Below are positions 42,348 to 50,540 of a DNA stretch of 64,000 bases, piece after piece. The notes below the pieces were generated by a model. That model saw only the letters and a list, made by a program, of their open reading frames with translations, was not told the origin of the DNA and made no database searches. Source of the DNA: Candidatus Gastranaerophilales bacterium (GTDB lineage: Bacteria > Cyanobacteriota > Vampirovibrionia > Gastranaerophilales > Gastranaerophilaceae); NCBI GenBank assembly GCA_944323425.1, contig CALUSL010000006.1, positions 1 to 64,000 on the forward strand, in the 5' to 3' direction. The position numbers and the translations under genes are program-made. Each line of letters begins with the position of its first letter. Positions within the stretch are counted from its first letter, which is position 1.

Positions 42348-43952
42348 CTATTCCTGAATATTAAAAGTTCCGGACGAACAAACAGTTTCGCCCTTTTTGT
42401 ATGTATAATTAATATTTTTTTCCGTCTTATCAAGCACCAGCTCAATCTCCTCATCAGGTTTTATAATATGAGAAAATTTAACTTTTTTTGCTGTATCTTT
42501 TGAGATATCGATTTTGAACAATTCTTCTGCAAAAAGATGTGCAAAATAAAGCTGCACAACCCCGGGAAGAACAGGAAATTCATCAAAATGTCCGCTGAAG
42601 AAGTTGCAGGTATTAGAAAATACCATTTTCAAAACAGCTTTCGCTTCAGATTCCTGCTGGATATCAAGAATCAGAGGAAAAGACAGATTTTTTTCAAAAA
42701 GCGATTCGATTTTTTCTTTATCAACCTTGCCGGTTTTGCTTTTCGGGATTTCCGGCAAAAACTTCCATTTCTGAGGAATAATTTCTGATTTATCCTTCAC
42801 AAGAGATTTTAAGTGTTTTATGAGTTTTGTTCTGCCGCCGGTTTTTTCAAGATAAAAAAGCTTGCCTTTTTCATTCAAAACAGCTGCACAGCCGAGTTTA
42901 TCTCCGTTTTTTACACAGTAGCAGCTGTCCACATATTCTGATTTATTGATATATTCTTCTATTTCCATTGCGTTTATTCTTTTTTCCTGAATTTTTATTA
43001 TTCTGTCAGAACGTTTATTTAAATAAAATCCGTCCTCTCCATCTTTCTTTATAATGTCACATAAAGTAATATCTTTTTCCATAAAATATGGTGAATTAAT
43101 GACAATTTGTGAAGCATCATCCATCGACACAGATACACTTTTCATACAGCAAAAGCTCTGCTCAAAGCCCTCTTTGTGAGCAATTGTACCTGTCTCGGAA
43201 CTACCGTAAATCTCAGAAATCGCAACCCCATCCAGATAGTCATACATTTCTTTTTTCAGTTTATCACCAGCTGTCATAACTATACAAGGAAAATCATTTA
43301 TTTTTATATTATGTTTTTTGAATTGTTCAAGAAAAGAAGGTGTTGTGATAAAAAATTTTCCGCCGGTCTCAACGCTGTCCGGATAAACAACTTCATCTGT
43401 GTTAATCAAAAACTCACCGCAAAAACATAACGGCAGCATTACGTAATTCGCAAGTGCAAACATATGTCTCGGCGAAGTTGAGGTTATTATTTCGGTTTCG
43501 GGTAGAAAATATTTTTTAAATTCTTCATAAATATCCTCCGCTTCAATAATAAGATTATTCAAAGTCTTTTTTATTTTTTTAGGTTTTCCGCTCGAGCCGG
43601 ATGTAAAAATATTAATAAAAGTGGAGTTATAATCCGGTTTTTCTATTTTGCAGCAAAAATCACCGGCTGTATCAGCTTCATCAAGAAGAATATAATCAAA
43701 ATCAAGAAGAAACAGCTTTTTTTTGTCTGCCAAAAGAAAAATTTCCTTTCCTGCAAATATTGCAGCAAGAAAATTTATAAAAAAATCAAAATTGTTATCG
43801 GAAATAATGACCGCACTTTTTCTATCATCCTGTTTAAGCTTTGAAACAATCGGTTTTACAAGAGCCATAATCTCTTTCAGGGTGTACACTGTCCCTGAAC
43901 TTTTGATTAGTTTAATATCATCATTTTTATCAAATATTTCAAAAAAATTCAT
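42348..43952 (-). CDS. AMP-ligase fused to a hotdog 3-hydroxyacyl-ACP dehydratase
   Basis: A 534-residue two-domain protein. Residues 1-425 are an adenylate-forming acyl-ACP ligase: phosphate loop TSGSSGKPKK (117-126), SEIYGSSETGTIA, and the late Lys region KSKTGKVDKEK. Residues 430-534 form a FabA/FabZ-like hotdog dehydratase with GHFDEFPVLPGVVQL (His455). In the clusters I know of, these are usually two separate genes (ligase and ApeI-like dehydratase), so the fusion is notable. The ligase would activate the aromatic starter and load it on an ACP; the dehydratase would act on the 3-hydroxyacyl chain. The start lies 1 base after the membrane-protein stop. Confidence 0.88.
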   Translation of the reverse strand: MNFFEIFDKNDDIKLIKSSGTVYTLKEIMALVKPIVSKLKQDDRKSAVIISDNNFDFFINFLAAIFAGKEIFLLADKKKLFLLDFDYILLDEADTAGDFCCKIEKPDYNSTFINIFTSGSSGKPKKIKKTLNNLIIEAEDIYEEFKKYFLPETEIITSTSPRHMFALANYVMLPLCFCGEFLINTDEVVYPDSVETGGKFFITTPSFLEQFKKHNIKINDFPCIVMTAGDKLKKEMYDYLDGVAISEIYGSSETGTIAHKEGFEQSFCCMKSVSVSMDDASQIVINSPYFMEKDITLCDIIKKDGEDGFYLNKRSDRIIKIQEKRINAMEIEEYINKSEYVDSCYCVKNGDKLGCAAVLNEKGKLFYLEKTGGRTKLIKHLKSLVKDKSEIIPQKWKFLPEIPKSKTGKVDKEKIESLFEKNLSFPLILDIQQESEAKAVLKMVFSNTCNFFSGHFDEFPVLPGVVQLYFAHLFAEELFKIDISKDTAKKVKFSHIIKPDEEIELVLDKTEKNINYTYKKGETVCSSGTFNIQE

Positions 43953-43953
43953 A

Positions 43954-44358
43954 CTACAAAATATTTTTTCTTCTAAAAACTATCCTGACTGTATATTCTA
44001 TCGCAAAAAAGCATCCCAGAAAAACATATGACAGACATCCGTTGTAAAGCATCCATATCCAATCCGGCAGAAAGCAGGTAACAACCGAACAAACAAACTG
44101 CAAAAACAGATAAACACACCATACGTAAGTAAGATTTTTTGTGTAAATTTTTACCGGTTCGGAAAGCTCGCCTTCCGTCATTTTTGCAAATTTTTGAATA
44201 ATAGTTTCTTTACAGAAGAGCGATGAAAAAAACAGCCAGAAAATCCCGAAATTTACCACAACCGGATACAGCTTCAGACCGCCGAAGCGAGTAAAATGAA
44301 ACAGGGCGATTATGAAAAAAGTAAACAGTGTTGAGATAACAAACCCGTACTTTTTCAT
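43954..44358 (-). CDS. Small integral membrane protein of aryl-polyene clusters
   Basis: A 134-residue protein with four predicted membrane helices (FVISTLFTFFIIALF, YPVVVNFGIFWLFFSSLF, VWCVYLFLQFVCSVVTCFL and GCLSYVFLGCFFAIEY). Position between the acyl carrier proteins and the AMP-ligase, and helix count, match the uncharacterised COG4648-type membrane protein usually found in these clusters. Function is unknown; a role in anchoring the synthase at the membrane is possible. It ends next to the ligase start. Confidence 0.8.
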   Translation of the reverse strand: MKKYGFVISTLFTFFIIALFHFTRFGGLKLYPVVVNFGIFWLFFSSLFCKETIIQKFAKMTEGELSEPVKIYTKNLTYVWCVYLFLQFVCSVVTCFLPDWIWMLYNGCLSYVFLGCFFAIEYTVRIVFRRKNIL

Positions 44359-44373
44359 AACATATATCCGCTT

Positions 44374-44628
44374 CTATTTTAAAAGGCTTTCTACAGCATC
44401 AACAACATCTTCCACTGTCCGTATCTGCTTAAAATTTTCCGGAGAAATTTTTTGTTTTGTAAAATCCTGCAGACGCACAGCAAGATCAACCGCATCTATG
44501 CTGTCAAACTCCAAATCCTCAAAAAGATTTGCATCGGGCAATATTTTATCTTCATCAATTTCAAAATCATTGACAAGTATGTTTTTAAGTTCATTAAATA
44601 TTTCGTCACGAGTGTATTTTGCGTTCAA
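44374..44628 (-). CDS. Acyl carrier protein, first type
   Basis: An 84-residue acyl carrier protein with the phosphopantetheine Ser43 in FEDLEFDSIDAVDL. It is one of two ACPs in the cluster and carries the growing acyl chain for the ketosynthases. Helix I (DEIFNELKNILVNDFEID) and helix III end at VVDAVESLLK. Intergenic distance to the membrane protein is 15 bases and to the second ACP 36 bases. Confidence 0.93.
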   Translation of the reverse strand: MNAKYTRDEIFNELKNILVNDFEIDEDKILPDANLFEDLEFDSIDAVDLAVRLQDFTKQKISPENFKQIRTVEDVVDAVESLLK

Positions 44629-44664
44629 TTTATTACCCTTATCTATTGTTGTTAACGTAAATTA

Positions 44665-44937
44665 TTATTTTTGAGATTCAATAAAATCAGCCAGTGTTTT
44701 AACAGAGTAGAAATATTTTTTGTTTTCTTCTTTGTCCTGACTCATTTTGAGATTATATTTTTTCTTTAAAGCCATACCGAGTTCCAGCGCATCAATAGAA
44801 TCCAGCCCCAGTCCGTCGATAAAAAGCGCTTCTTCTGTTTCTATATCGTCAGGTGTAATATCTTCAAGCTCAAGAGTCTCTATTATGAACTTTTTCAGTT
44901 CCTCTACAAGCTCTGTGTTCAATTCTGATTTATCCAA
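44665..44937 (-). CDS. Acyl carrier protein, second type
   Basis: A 90-residue ACP with the phosphopantetheine Ser47 in LGLDSIDALELGM. I chose the TTG at 44937 because AGAGGG lies 9 bases upstream and the following residues start helix I as in other ACPs. A TTG 20 codons earlier (overlapping the PlsC-like gene by TTGA) would add hydrophobic residues not seen in ACPs. It has an insert KMSQDKEENKKYF before helix IV. Two distinct ACPs are normal in aryl-polyene clusters. Confidence 0.9.
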   Translation of the reverse strand: MDKSELNTELVEELKKFIIETLELEDITPDDIETEEALFIDGLGLDSIDALELGMALKKKYNLKMSQDKEENKKYFYSVKTLADFIESQK

Positions 44938-44993
44938 AATTCCAGTCCCTCTGTCTTTATAATAAATATATATAGCCCAATCCGAGATTAATG

Positions 44994-45761
44994 TCAATTT
45001 TTCAACTGCGTACTGATTTTATCTTTTATTGCACTGTTTACTCTGTTTCTAAGCTGTATTTCCGTCAAATCCCGTTTTGAGAAATCTTCAATTTTTATCT
45101 CTCCGTTAACTGAAATTTTGTACACTACTGTTTCTTCACCGGCATCATATATCTTCTGATTCTTTGAAAGAAATTTTCTACTGCAATTTATATAAACAGG
45201 AATGATGTCCGTTTTTGTGTGTATAGCGAGCATTGCAGCTCCCTTGTGCAGCTTTAGAGTCTCACCGTCTGCTGTTCTTGTACCTGTCGGAAATATTATC
45301 AGGTTATATCCCTTGCTTAGCAAATGCACAGACTCTTTGAGCATACTCTCCTGATTCTCATCATTTATGAGAAAAAGGGATTTCACAATATTTCCCATGA
45401 AAATATTCTTTTTCAGCTCTTTTTTCGCAATACAGATTGTATCGGGAATAATACCGATTAGAAGCACTATGTCAATAAAACTAGGATGGTTTGCAACAAT
45501 AATTTTTCCTCTTATATTTTTAAGACTTTCCGGATTTTCCGTTTCTATTTTTATTGCACCGGATTTTTCCATAAGCGCGTTAAAAAATCCCCATGTTTTG
45601 TGTACGACATTGCAATAAAAAGCCTTTCTTCCGCTCTTTTTCACAAAAACAGCCGCGCATGGAAAAATTATATAGTTTATAATTAAAGCACCGCACCCGA
45701 AAAACCCGAACAAAAAAAGAACAACAAAACTGCGCACAATTTTTTTTACTGCACTTTTCAT
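44994..45761 (-). CDS. PlsC-like 1-acylglycerol-phosphate acyltransferase
   Basis: A 255-residue membrane-anchored acyltransferase with the PlsC motifs NHPSFID (H-x4-D), the FPTGTR block and the following hydrophobic KGAAMLAIHTK segment. An N-terminal helix (FVVLFLFGFFGCGALII) anchors it. I chose the ATG at 45761, with GGGG upstream and 5 bases after the previous stop; the longer form would overlap the ketosynthase-like gene. In aryl-polyene clusters it likely transfers an acyl chain to the lipid anchor. Confidence 0.88.
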   Translation of the reverse strand: MKSAVKKIVRSFVVLFLFGFFGCGALIINYIIFPCAAVFVKKSGRKAFYCNVVHKTWGFFNALMEKSGAIKIETENPESLKNIRGKIIVANHPSFIDIVLLIGIIPDTICIAKKELKKNIFMGNIVKSLFLINDENQESMLKESVHLLSKGYNLIIFPTGTRTADGETLKLHKGAAMLAIHTKTDIIPVYINCSRKFLSKNQKIYDAGEETVVYKISVNGEIKIEDFSKRDLTEIQLRNRVNSAIKDKISTQLKN

Positions 45762-45766
45762 AAGAG

Positions 45767-46393
45767 TTACCCCGTTACCGTGAAAAGTCCGCCATCGCCC
45801 CAATACATATCAGAATTTCCGTTCATAAGTTCAAGAAATCTTTCAATTTCTGTCTTATCAAAAGTCTTTTTTACAGGAGATTCACAGATGTTTAGTGTAA
45901 ATTTTCTGCCTTCATCTTTTGTAATAAGACATGAAAACCCGAAAACCTCATTCTTTGTATCACAGCAGCAAAACAGTATATCAGTGTCCCCCGCAGAGGC
46001 TGCCGCCTCAACAAGACCTGATGAAAAAGTATTTTCCTCCGCAGCCATAGCGTTATAGCTGCAGGTTATTTTTTTCAAAAGAGAAAATGCGCCGGGTGCA
46101 CTATTGTGCACAGAACCGCTGAAAGTAGCCGGAGAAACTTCGTTTTCTTCCGTATATTGCGTAATTATTTTGTCCAGTCTGTCTATTTCTCCATACTGTG
46201 AAGCAAAAACTATTTTCACTTCCGGAGTTTCATAACATTCATTCATTGCACACAGAGCCAGTTTGTCCGCAAGTGAAAGTTTTCTGCGTGACAATGGAGG
46301 CATAAAAGACAAATCAATACTGTCCTCTGTTACATAAGAATATTTTTTAATACAAAAATTCAATTTTCTTTTCAATTCTCTTTTTCCAGACAT
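45767..46393 (-). CDS. Ketosynthase-like N-terminal domain protein
   Basis: A 208-residue protein matching the N-terminal-only ketoacyl-synthase family seen in aryl-polyene and related clusters: MPPLSRRKLSLADKLA, VFASQYGEIDRLDKII, and SPATFSGSVHNSAPGAF. The Cys-His-His triad half of the enzyme is absent, so it is probably a non-catalytic partner or chain-length factor for the two full ketosynthases of the rightward operon. It is the first gene of the leftward operon and is divergent from the 46476 ketosynthase. No clear ribosome site precedes the ATG. Confidence 0.85.
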   Translation of the reverse strand: MSGKRELKRKLNFCIKKYSYVTEDSIDLSFMPPLSRRKLSLADKLALCAMNECYETPEVKIVFASQYGEIDRLDKIITQYTEENEVSPATFSGSVHNSAPGAFSLLKKITCSYNAMAAEENTFSSGLVEAAASAGDTDILFCCCDTKNEVFGFSCLITKDEGRKFTLNICESPVKKTFDKTEIERFLELMNGNSDMYWGDGGLFTVTG

Positions 46394-46475
46394 TTTTTTA
46401 AACCGGTTGGATTTGTGTTATTATAAATTTTATTACAAATTTTTGCATAAATCAAAGAGGAGTATCCACCCGAAA
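46394..46475. promoter_or_regulatory. Divergent promoter region between the two aryl-polyene operons
   Basis: The 82 bases between divergent starts are AT-rich. A TATAAT-like hexamer is present on the minus strand at about 46425-46420 without a clear -35. On the plus strand AGAGGAG at about 46461 is the ribosome site for the ATG at 46476. The two operons are probably co-regulated here. Confidence 0.5.
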
Positions 46476-47627
46476 ATGTCTGAAATCTATATAAACGAAT
46501 ATAGTGCAGTCTGCAATCTCGGCGCCCGTATAGATGAAATTTTTAAAAACGCGCTGAATTGCGGTAATGGATTTTTTACGTTTGATTCGGATATTGTCAG
46601 AGGAAAAACATTTCCGCTGGGAAAAATAAATATTCCGCTGCCGGAAATAGAAAATAAAGTATACAATCTTCGCTGCAACAGACTGTTGTTACACTGTTTA
46701 AGGGAAATAGACACGAAAAAACTGATTGAAAAATACGGAAGACACAGAATCGGTATCGTTATAGGAACAACTAACTCCGGTGCTGATGAATATGAAAAAT
46801 CAGGCGATATAAGACATGCCCGTATAGGAAACCCGGCTGGTTTTTTAAAAAATCATCTCGGACTGGAAGGATATTTTAGCGGTGTGTCTACAGCGTGTAC
46901 ATCGGGAATAAAAGCATTTGCAACGGCAAAAAAGCTTATTGACACAGGAGTGTGCGATGCTGTTATAACAGGGGCGACTGATGCCGTTTGCAAAACTCCG
47001 GTATTCGGTTTTCATTCTCTTGAGGTTCTCTCTCAAAACCCGTCTCTTCCTTTTAGCAAAAACCGGAATGGAATAAATATAGGAGAGGGAGCTGCTTTGT
47101 TTGTTTTAGAAAAAGAGCCCGCAAAAACAGCTACAGCCGTATGCGGAATCGGAGAAACCTCTGATGCGTATCACTGTGCAACACCTGATCCCGAAGGCAT
47201 TGAAGCAGCCCGTGCAATTGAGATTGCGCTGGAAGAAGCAGGCTTAAAACCAACAGGCATAAATTACATAAACCTGCACGGCACAGGCACCTTAAGCAAT
47301 GACATCATGGAAGCTCATGCTGTTCATAAAATATTTGCAGAAAAAACGCCCTCAAGCTCCACAAAATCTTTAACAGGTCACTGTCTGGGGGCTGCAGGCG
47401 GAATTGAGACAGCTTTGTGCTGTGCAATGCTGGATGAGAAAATAAACCCGGAAAACTATCTTCTGCCGCATTTTTACGATGGTATGTACGATGATACGCT
47501 TCCTGTAATCAACCTTGTTCAAAAAAATCAAAAAGCGCAGAAGCTGGAATACGTTCTGAACAATTCTTTTGGATTTGGCGGTTCAAATGCAGCAATGGTT
47601 TTGAGGAGGGTGCATGCCCGCATATAA
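46476..47627 (+). CDS. 3-oxoacyl-ACP synthase, aryl-polyene type
   Basis: A 383-residue ketosynthase with the full catalytic triad: Cys141 (STACTSG), His268 (NLHGTGTLSND) and His302 (SLTGHCLGAAGG), plus Lys297. The start MSEIYINEYSAVCNLG is at an ATG with AGAGGAG upstream; a longer frame to 46407 includes no ribosome site. It begins the rightward operon and overlaps the dehydratase gene by 14 bases. It would extend acyl-ACP chains with malonyl units. Confidence 0.93.
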   Translation: MSEIYINEYSAVCNLGARIDEIFKNALNCGNGFFTFDSDIVRGKTFPLGKINIPLPEIENKVYNLRCNRLLLHCLREIDTKKLIEKYGRHRIGIVIGTTNSGADEYEKSGDIRHARIGNPAGFLKNHLGLEGYFSGVSTACTSGIKAFATAKKLIDTGVCDAVITGATDAVCKTPVFGFHSLEVLSQNPSLPFSKNRNGINIGEGAALFVLEKEPAKTATAVCGIGETSDAYHCATPDPEGIEAARAIEIALEEAGLKPTGINYINLHGTGTLSNDIMEAHAVHKIFAEKTPSSSTKSLTGHCLGAAGGIETALCCAMLDEKINPENYLLPHFYDGMYDDTLPVINLVQKNQKAQKLEYVLNNSFGFGGSNAAMVLRRVHARI

Positions 47628-48057
47628 TCTTGAAAAAATACTGCCGCACAATCCGCCGATGATTCTTATTGATGAGCTTCTGGATGTGGATTTGGAAACA
47701 AACACAGTAAAAGCGTCCGTTACCATAACAGAAGAAAAAATATTCTATGACAAAAACCTTAAGGGTATTTCACCGCTTGCCGGCATAGAGTTTATGGCAC
47801 AGACCGTTGGCTGCTATGCGTATTTCAGAAACGGCGGGGGGGAGCCGAAAATCGGTTTTTTGCTCGGAAGCAGGGTATACAAAAACAATATTGAAAAATT
47901 TGAACTTGGGAAAACGTACATAATCAAGACAGAACTCGCTTTTTCAGATAACGAACTTGTCTCGTTTGATTGTTTTATCTATAATGATGGTATGGAATGC
48001 GCAAGGGCAACTGTCAACGTATACCAGCCGAATGATATTGAAAATATGAAATTATAA
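47614..48057 (+). CDS. 3-hydroxyacyl-ACP dehydratase, ApeP-type hotdog
   Basis: A 147-residue hotdog dehydratase with the features of the aryl-polyene dehydratase: PHNPPMILIDELLDV at the N-terminus, SPLAGIEFMAQTVGCYA in the central helix, and CARATVNVYQ at the C-terminus. It forms the enoyl step after keto reduction. The gene overlaps the ketosynthase by 14 bases and precedes the ketoreductase by 19 bases. It is distinct from the second dehydratase domain fused to the AMP-ligase in the divergent operon. Confidence 0.9.
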   Translation: MPAYNLEKILPHNPPMILIDELLDVDLETNTVKASVTITEEKIFYDKNLKGISPLAGIEFMAQTVGCYAYFRNGGGEPKIGFLLGSRVYKNNIEKFELGKTYIIKTELAFSDNELVSFDCFIYNDGMECARATVNVYQPNDIENMKL

Positions 48058-48076
48058 CTGAATAAAGCGGGGTAGT

Positions 48077-48805
48077 ATGGGCAAAAATGTTTTAGTTACC
48101 GGTTCAAGCAGGGGGATAGGAAAAGAAACGGCATTGTATCTGGCAAAGAACGGATACGATATTGTACTACACTGCAACAGCAGCCTTGAAAAAGCACAAG
48201 AAACAGAAAAAGAAATAAAAGCCCTCGGTGTAAACACAAGAATTCTCCGGTTTGATGTAAGAGACAGACAAAAATGTTTCGATATTATTACAAAAGATAT
48301 TGAAGAAAACGGGGTGTATTTCGGTGTGGTTTTGAATGCCGGCATAGCCAGAGACAATGTTTTTCCGGTTATGGAAGAATCAGAATGGGACGATGTTCTT
48401 GATACGAATCTCGGCAGCTTTTATAACGTTCTGAGACCGATTGTTATGCCAATGATTGAAAAACGGGTAAAAGGTCGTATCGTTACGATGTCCTCAATTT
48501 CGGGGCTGGCAGGAAACAGAGGTCAGGTAAACTACAGCGCCTCAAAAGCCGGCATCATCGGAGCAACAAAGGCATTGAGCCTTGAGCTTGCGAAAAGAGG
48601 TATAACAGTAAACTGTGTTGCTCCGGGGATGATAGAAACAGATATGATAAAAGATGTTCCGGTAGATGAAGTGAAAAAGATGATTCCTATGCGGCGAACA
48701 GGCAAGGCAAAAGAAGTGGCAAGCCTTGTTAATTATCTGTTTAGCGAAGATGCCTCATATATAACAGGGCAGGTTATTTCTGTAAACGGAGGTTTGTACC
48801 TGTGA
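48077..48805 (+). CDS. 3-oxoacyl-ACP reductase (SDR, FabG-like)
   Basis: A 242-residue short-chain dehydrogenase/reductase with the NADPH motif TGSSRGIGK (8-16), NAGIA, Asn111 and the active-site Ser140, Tyr153 and Lys157 (YSASK). It reduces the 3-ketoacyl-ACP formed by the cluster ketosynthases. The next gene begins inside its end (ATG overlaps by 4 bases). The neighbourhood, rather than the sequence, makes it the cluster-specific reductase and not the housekeeping FabG. Confidence 0.93.
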   Translation: MGKNVLVTGSSRGIGKETALYLAKNGYDIVLHCNSSLEKAQETEKEIKALGVNTRILRFDVRDRQKCFDIITKDIEENGVYFGVVLNAGIARDNVFPVMEESEWDDVLDTNLGSFYNVLRPIVMPMIEKRVKGRIVTMSSISGLAGNRGQVNYSASKAGIIGATKALSLELAKRGITVNCVAPGMIETDMIKDVPVDEVKKMIPMRRTGKAKEVASLVNYLFSEDASYITGQVISVNGGLYL

Positions 48806-50028
48806 AAAGAGTAGTTGTTACGGGCATGGCGCTGGCAAGTCCGCTTGGTTGCAGCGTTCAGGGTGCGTTTGATAATTTGCATAAATTCAAAAACTGTGTC
48901 ACACGCTGGAGCGAACTGGATGATTTTGAAAACATGAACACCCGTCTGGCTGCGCCTGTACAGGGTTTTGCAACTCCTGCCCATTTTAACAGAAAAGTAA
49001 CAAGAACAATGGGACAGGTAGCCGTGATGAGTACGGCGGTGACAGAAGAAGCGCTAAAAGATGCAGGACTTCTGGGCGACGAAATTATTTCTAACGGACA
49101 AACAGGTGTCAGTTACGGCTCCTCGTCAGGCTCTCTTGATTCAATAATTGATTTTTACACAATGCAGGTTGAGAAAAAAGTCCGCTGCGTAAACTCCGGC
49201 TCTTACATAAAAATGATGCCTCAGACTACAACAGTAAATATCTCATTGTATTTTAAGACAAAAGGCAGACTTATACCCAGTTCTACAGCCTGCACATCAG
49301 GCTCGATGGGGATAGGATACGCTTACGAAGCAATAAAAAACGGATACCAAACAGTTATGATAGCGGGCGGTGCAGATGAACTTCATCCTTCGCATATTGC
49401 CATATTTGATACACTCTACGCAACAAGCCTGAAAAACGACACACCCGAACTAACACCCGCACCGTTTGACAGAGACAGAGACGGGCTTGTGCTGGGAGAA
49501 GGCGCCGGCACATTAATTCTTGAAGAGTATGAACATGCAAAAAAACGCGGCGCAAAAATTTATGCAGAAGTTATCGGTTTCGGCACATCAACAGACGGAA
49601 CGCACATAACAAACCCGAATCATGAAACAATGGGTTCTGCACTTGAACTTGCGCTAAAAGATGCCGGCATTTCCCCTGATGATATAGGATATGTCAACGC
49701 CCACGGTACCGCGACATTGCACGGTGATATTGCGGAAAGTATCGCAACCTGTGATATCTTCAAAAGAAAAGTTCCTCTCAGCTCCCTGAAAAGTTACACC
49801 GGACATACTCTCGGAGCCTGCGGAGCAATAGAAGCTATTCTTTCCATTCAAATGATGAACAGCAAATGGTTTTCACCAACGCTGAATCTAAGAAATATTG
49901 ACGAAAATTGTGCGCCGCTGGGATATATTACGGGCAAAGGAATAGAAATCGATACGGATGTAATTATGTCGAACAACTTTGCTTTCGGCGGAATAAACAC
50001 CTCTCTTATTTTCAGAAAAATAGTTTAG
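48802..50028 (+). CDS. 3-oxoacyl-ACP synthase II-like, aryl-polyene type
   Basis: A 408-residue ketosynthase of the FabF class with intact triad: Cys164 (SSTACTSGSMG), His301 (NAHGTATLHGD) and His335 (SYTGHTLGAC), plus Lys330. It starts at a GTG overlapping the reductase stop by 4 bases. Last gene of the rightward operon; the convergent small secreted protein gene overlaps its stop by 4 bases. Two ketosynthases and one ketosynthase-like protein is the usual complement in aryl-polyene clusters. Confidence 0.93.
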   Translation: MKRVVVTGMALASPLGCSVQGAFDNLHKFKNCVTRWSELDDFENMNTRLAAPVQGFATPAHFNRKVTRTMGQVAVMSTAVTEEALKDAGLLGDEIISNGQTGVSYGSSSGSLDSIIDFYTMQVEKKVRCVNSGSYIKMMPQTTTVNISLYFKTKGRLIPSSTACTSGSMGIGYAYEAIKNGYQTVMIAGGADELHPSHIAIFDTLYATSLKNDTPELTPAPFDRDRDGLVLGEGAGTLILEEYEHAKKRGAKIYAEVIGFGTSTDGTHITNPNHETMGSALELALKDAGISPDDIGYVNAHGTATLHGDIAESIATCDIFKRKVPLSSLKSYTGHTLGACGAIEAILSIQMMNSKWFSPTLNLRNIDENCAPLGYITGKGIEIDTDVIMSNNFAFGGINTSLIFRKIV

Positions 50029-50336
50029 CGGGAAGCCTTCAGAGCACGGAGTGAATTTTTGTATTCCTGCTTTATGCACATTTTTGAATTCGTAAGTTTT
50101 TCTATTTGCTGCTGGTACTGAAGAATTTTCTTTCTTGTCTCAGGAGTGTTGCACGGGTCTTGAGCCGAAAGTTCCTGTATTGCCTGCAATTTTCCCTTTA
50201 TTTGTGCATTTATTACCTTTTTCTTGACTGATTTGTTGTTTTTCAGCATTTTTTTCTGCATACGATAACTGCACTCTGCATTTGCAGCACCTGCAAAGAA
50301 ACAGAAAGCCAGAAGAAACGCACATAATTTTTTCAT
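50025..50336 (-). CDS. Small secreted basic protein
   Basis: A 103-residue protein with a signal peptide (MKKLCAFLLAFCFFAGAANA, cleavage before ECSYR), so it is exported. The mature part is basic and helical with Cys residues near both ends (ECSYR, DPCNTPE, KMCIKQE). I recognise no family. I chose the ATG at 50336 after GAGGTGG; an in-frame GTG three codons earlier is possible. It converges on the ketosynthase gene with a 4-base overlap, which suggests it is not part of that operon. Confidence 0.75.
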   Translation of the reverse strand: MKKLCAFLLAFCFFAGAANAECSYRMQKKMLKNNKSVKKKVINAQIKGKLQAIQELSAQDPCNTPETRKKILQYQQQIEKLTNSKMCIKQEYKNSLRALKASR

Positions 50337-50504
50337 TATACCCACCTCGTTTTACTTCAGAATAAGCAGTATTTTTTCTTATTACAATTGGTTATATGTT
50401 CATAGACATAAAGAAAACAAATTTTCACAAAAAAGATATGAAATTCAGGACAAACCGTTTTACATACACATTTAATAAAAAATAAAAAAAATTTTTATTT
50501 TTAC

Positions 50505-50534
50505 TTGACTAAAAAGCACTGTATGACTGATAAT
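50505..50534 (+). promoter_or_regulatory. Promoter of glnA, probable leaderless transcript
   Basis: TTGACT (50505-50510), an 18-base spacer and GATAAT (50529-50534) are followed by 6 bases and the ATG at 50541. No ribosome-binding site lies between. Confidence 0.7.
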
Positions 50535-50540
50535 TGAGAT

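Noticed and set aside
44938-44997. TTG start of the second ACP overlapping the PlsC-like stop
   Set aside because: It adds a hydrophobic tail not seen in ACPs; the TTG at 44937 has a ribosome site.
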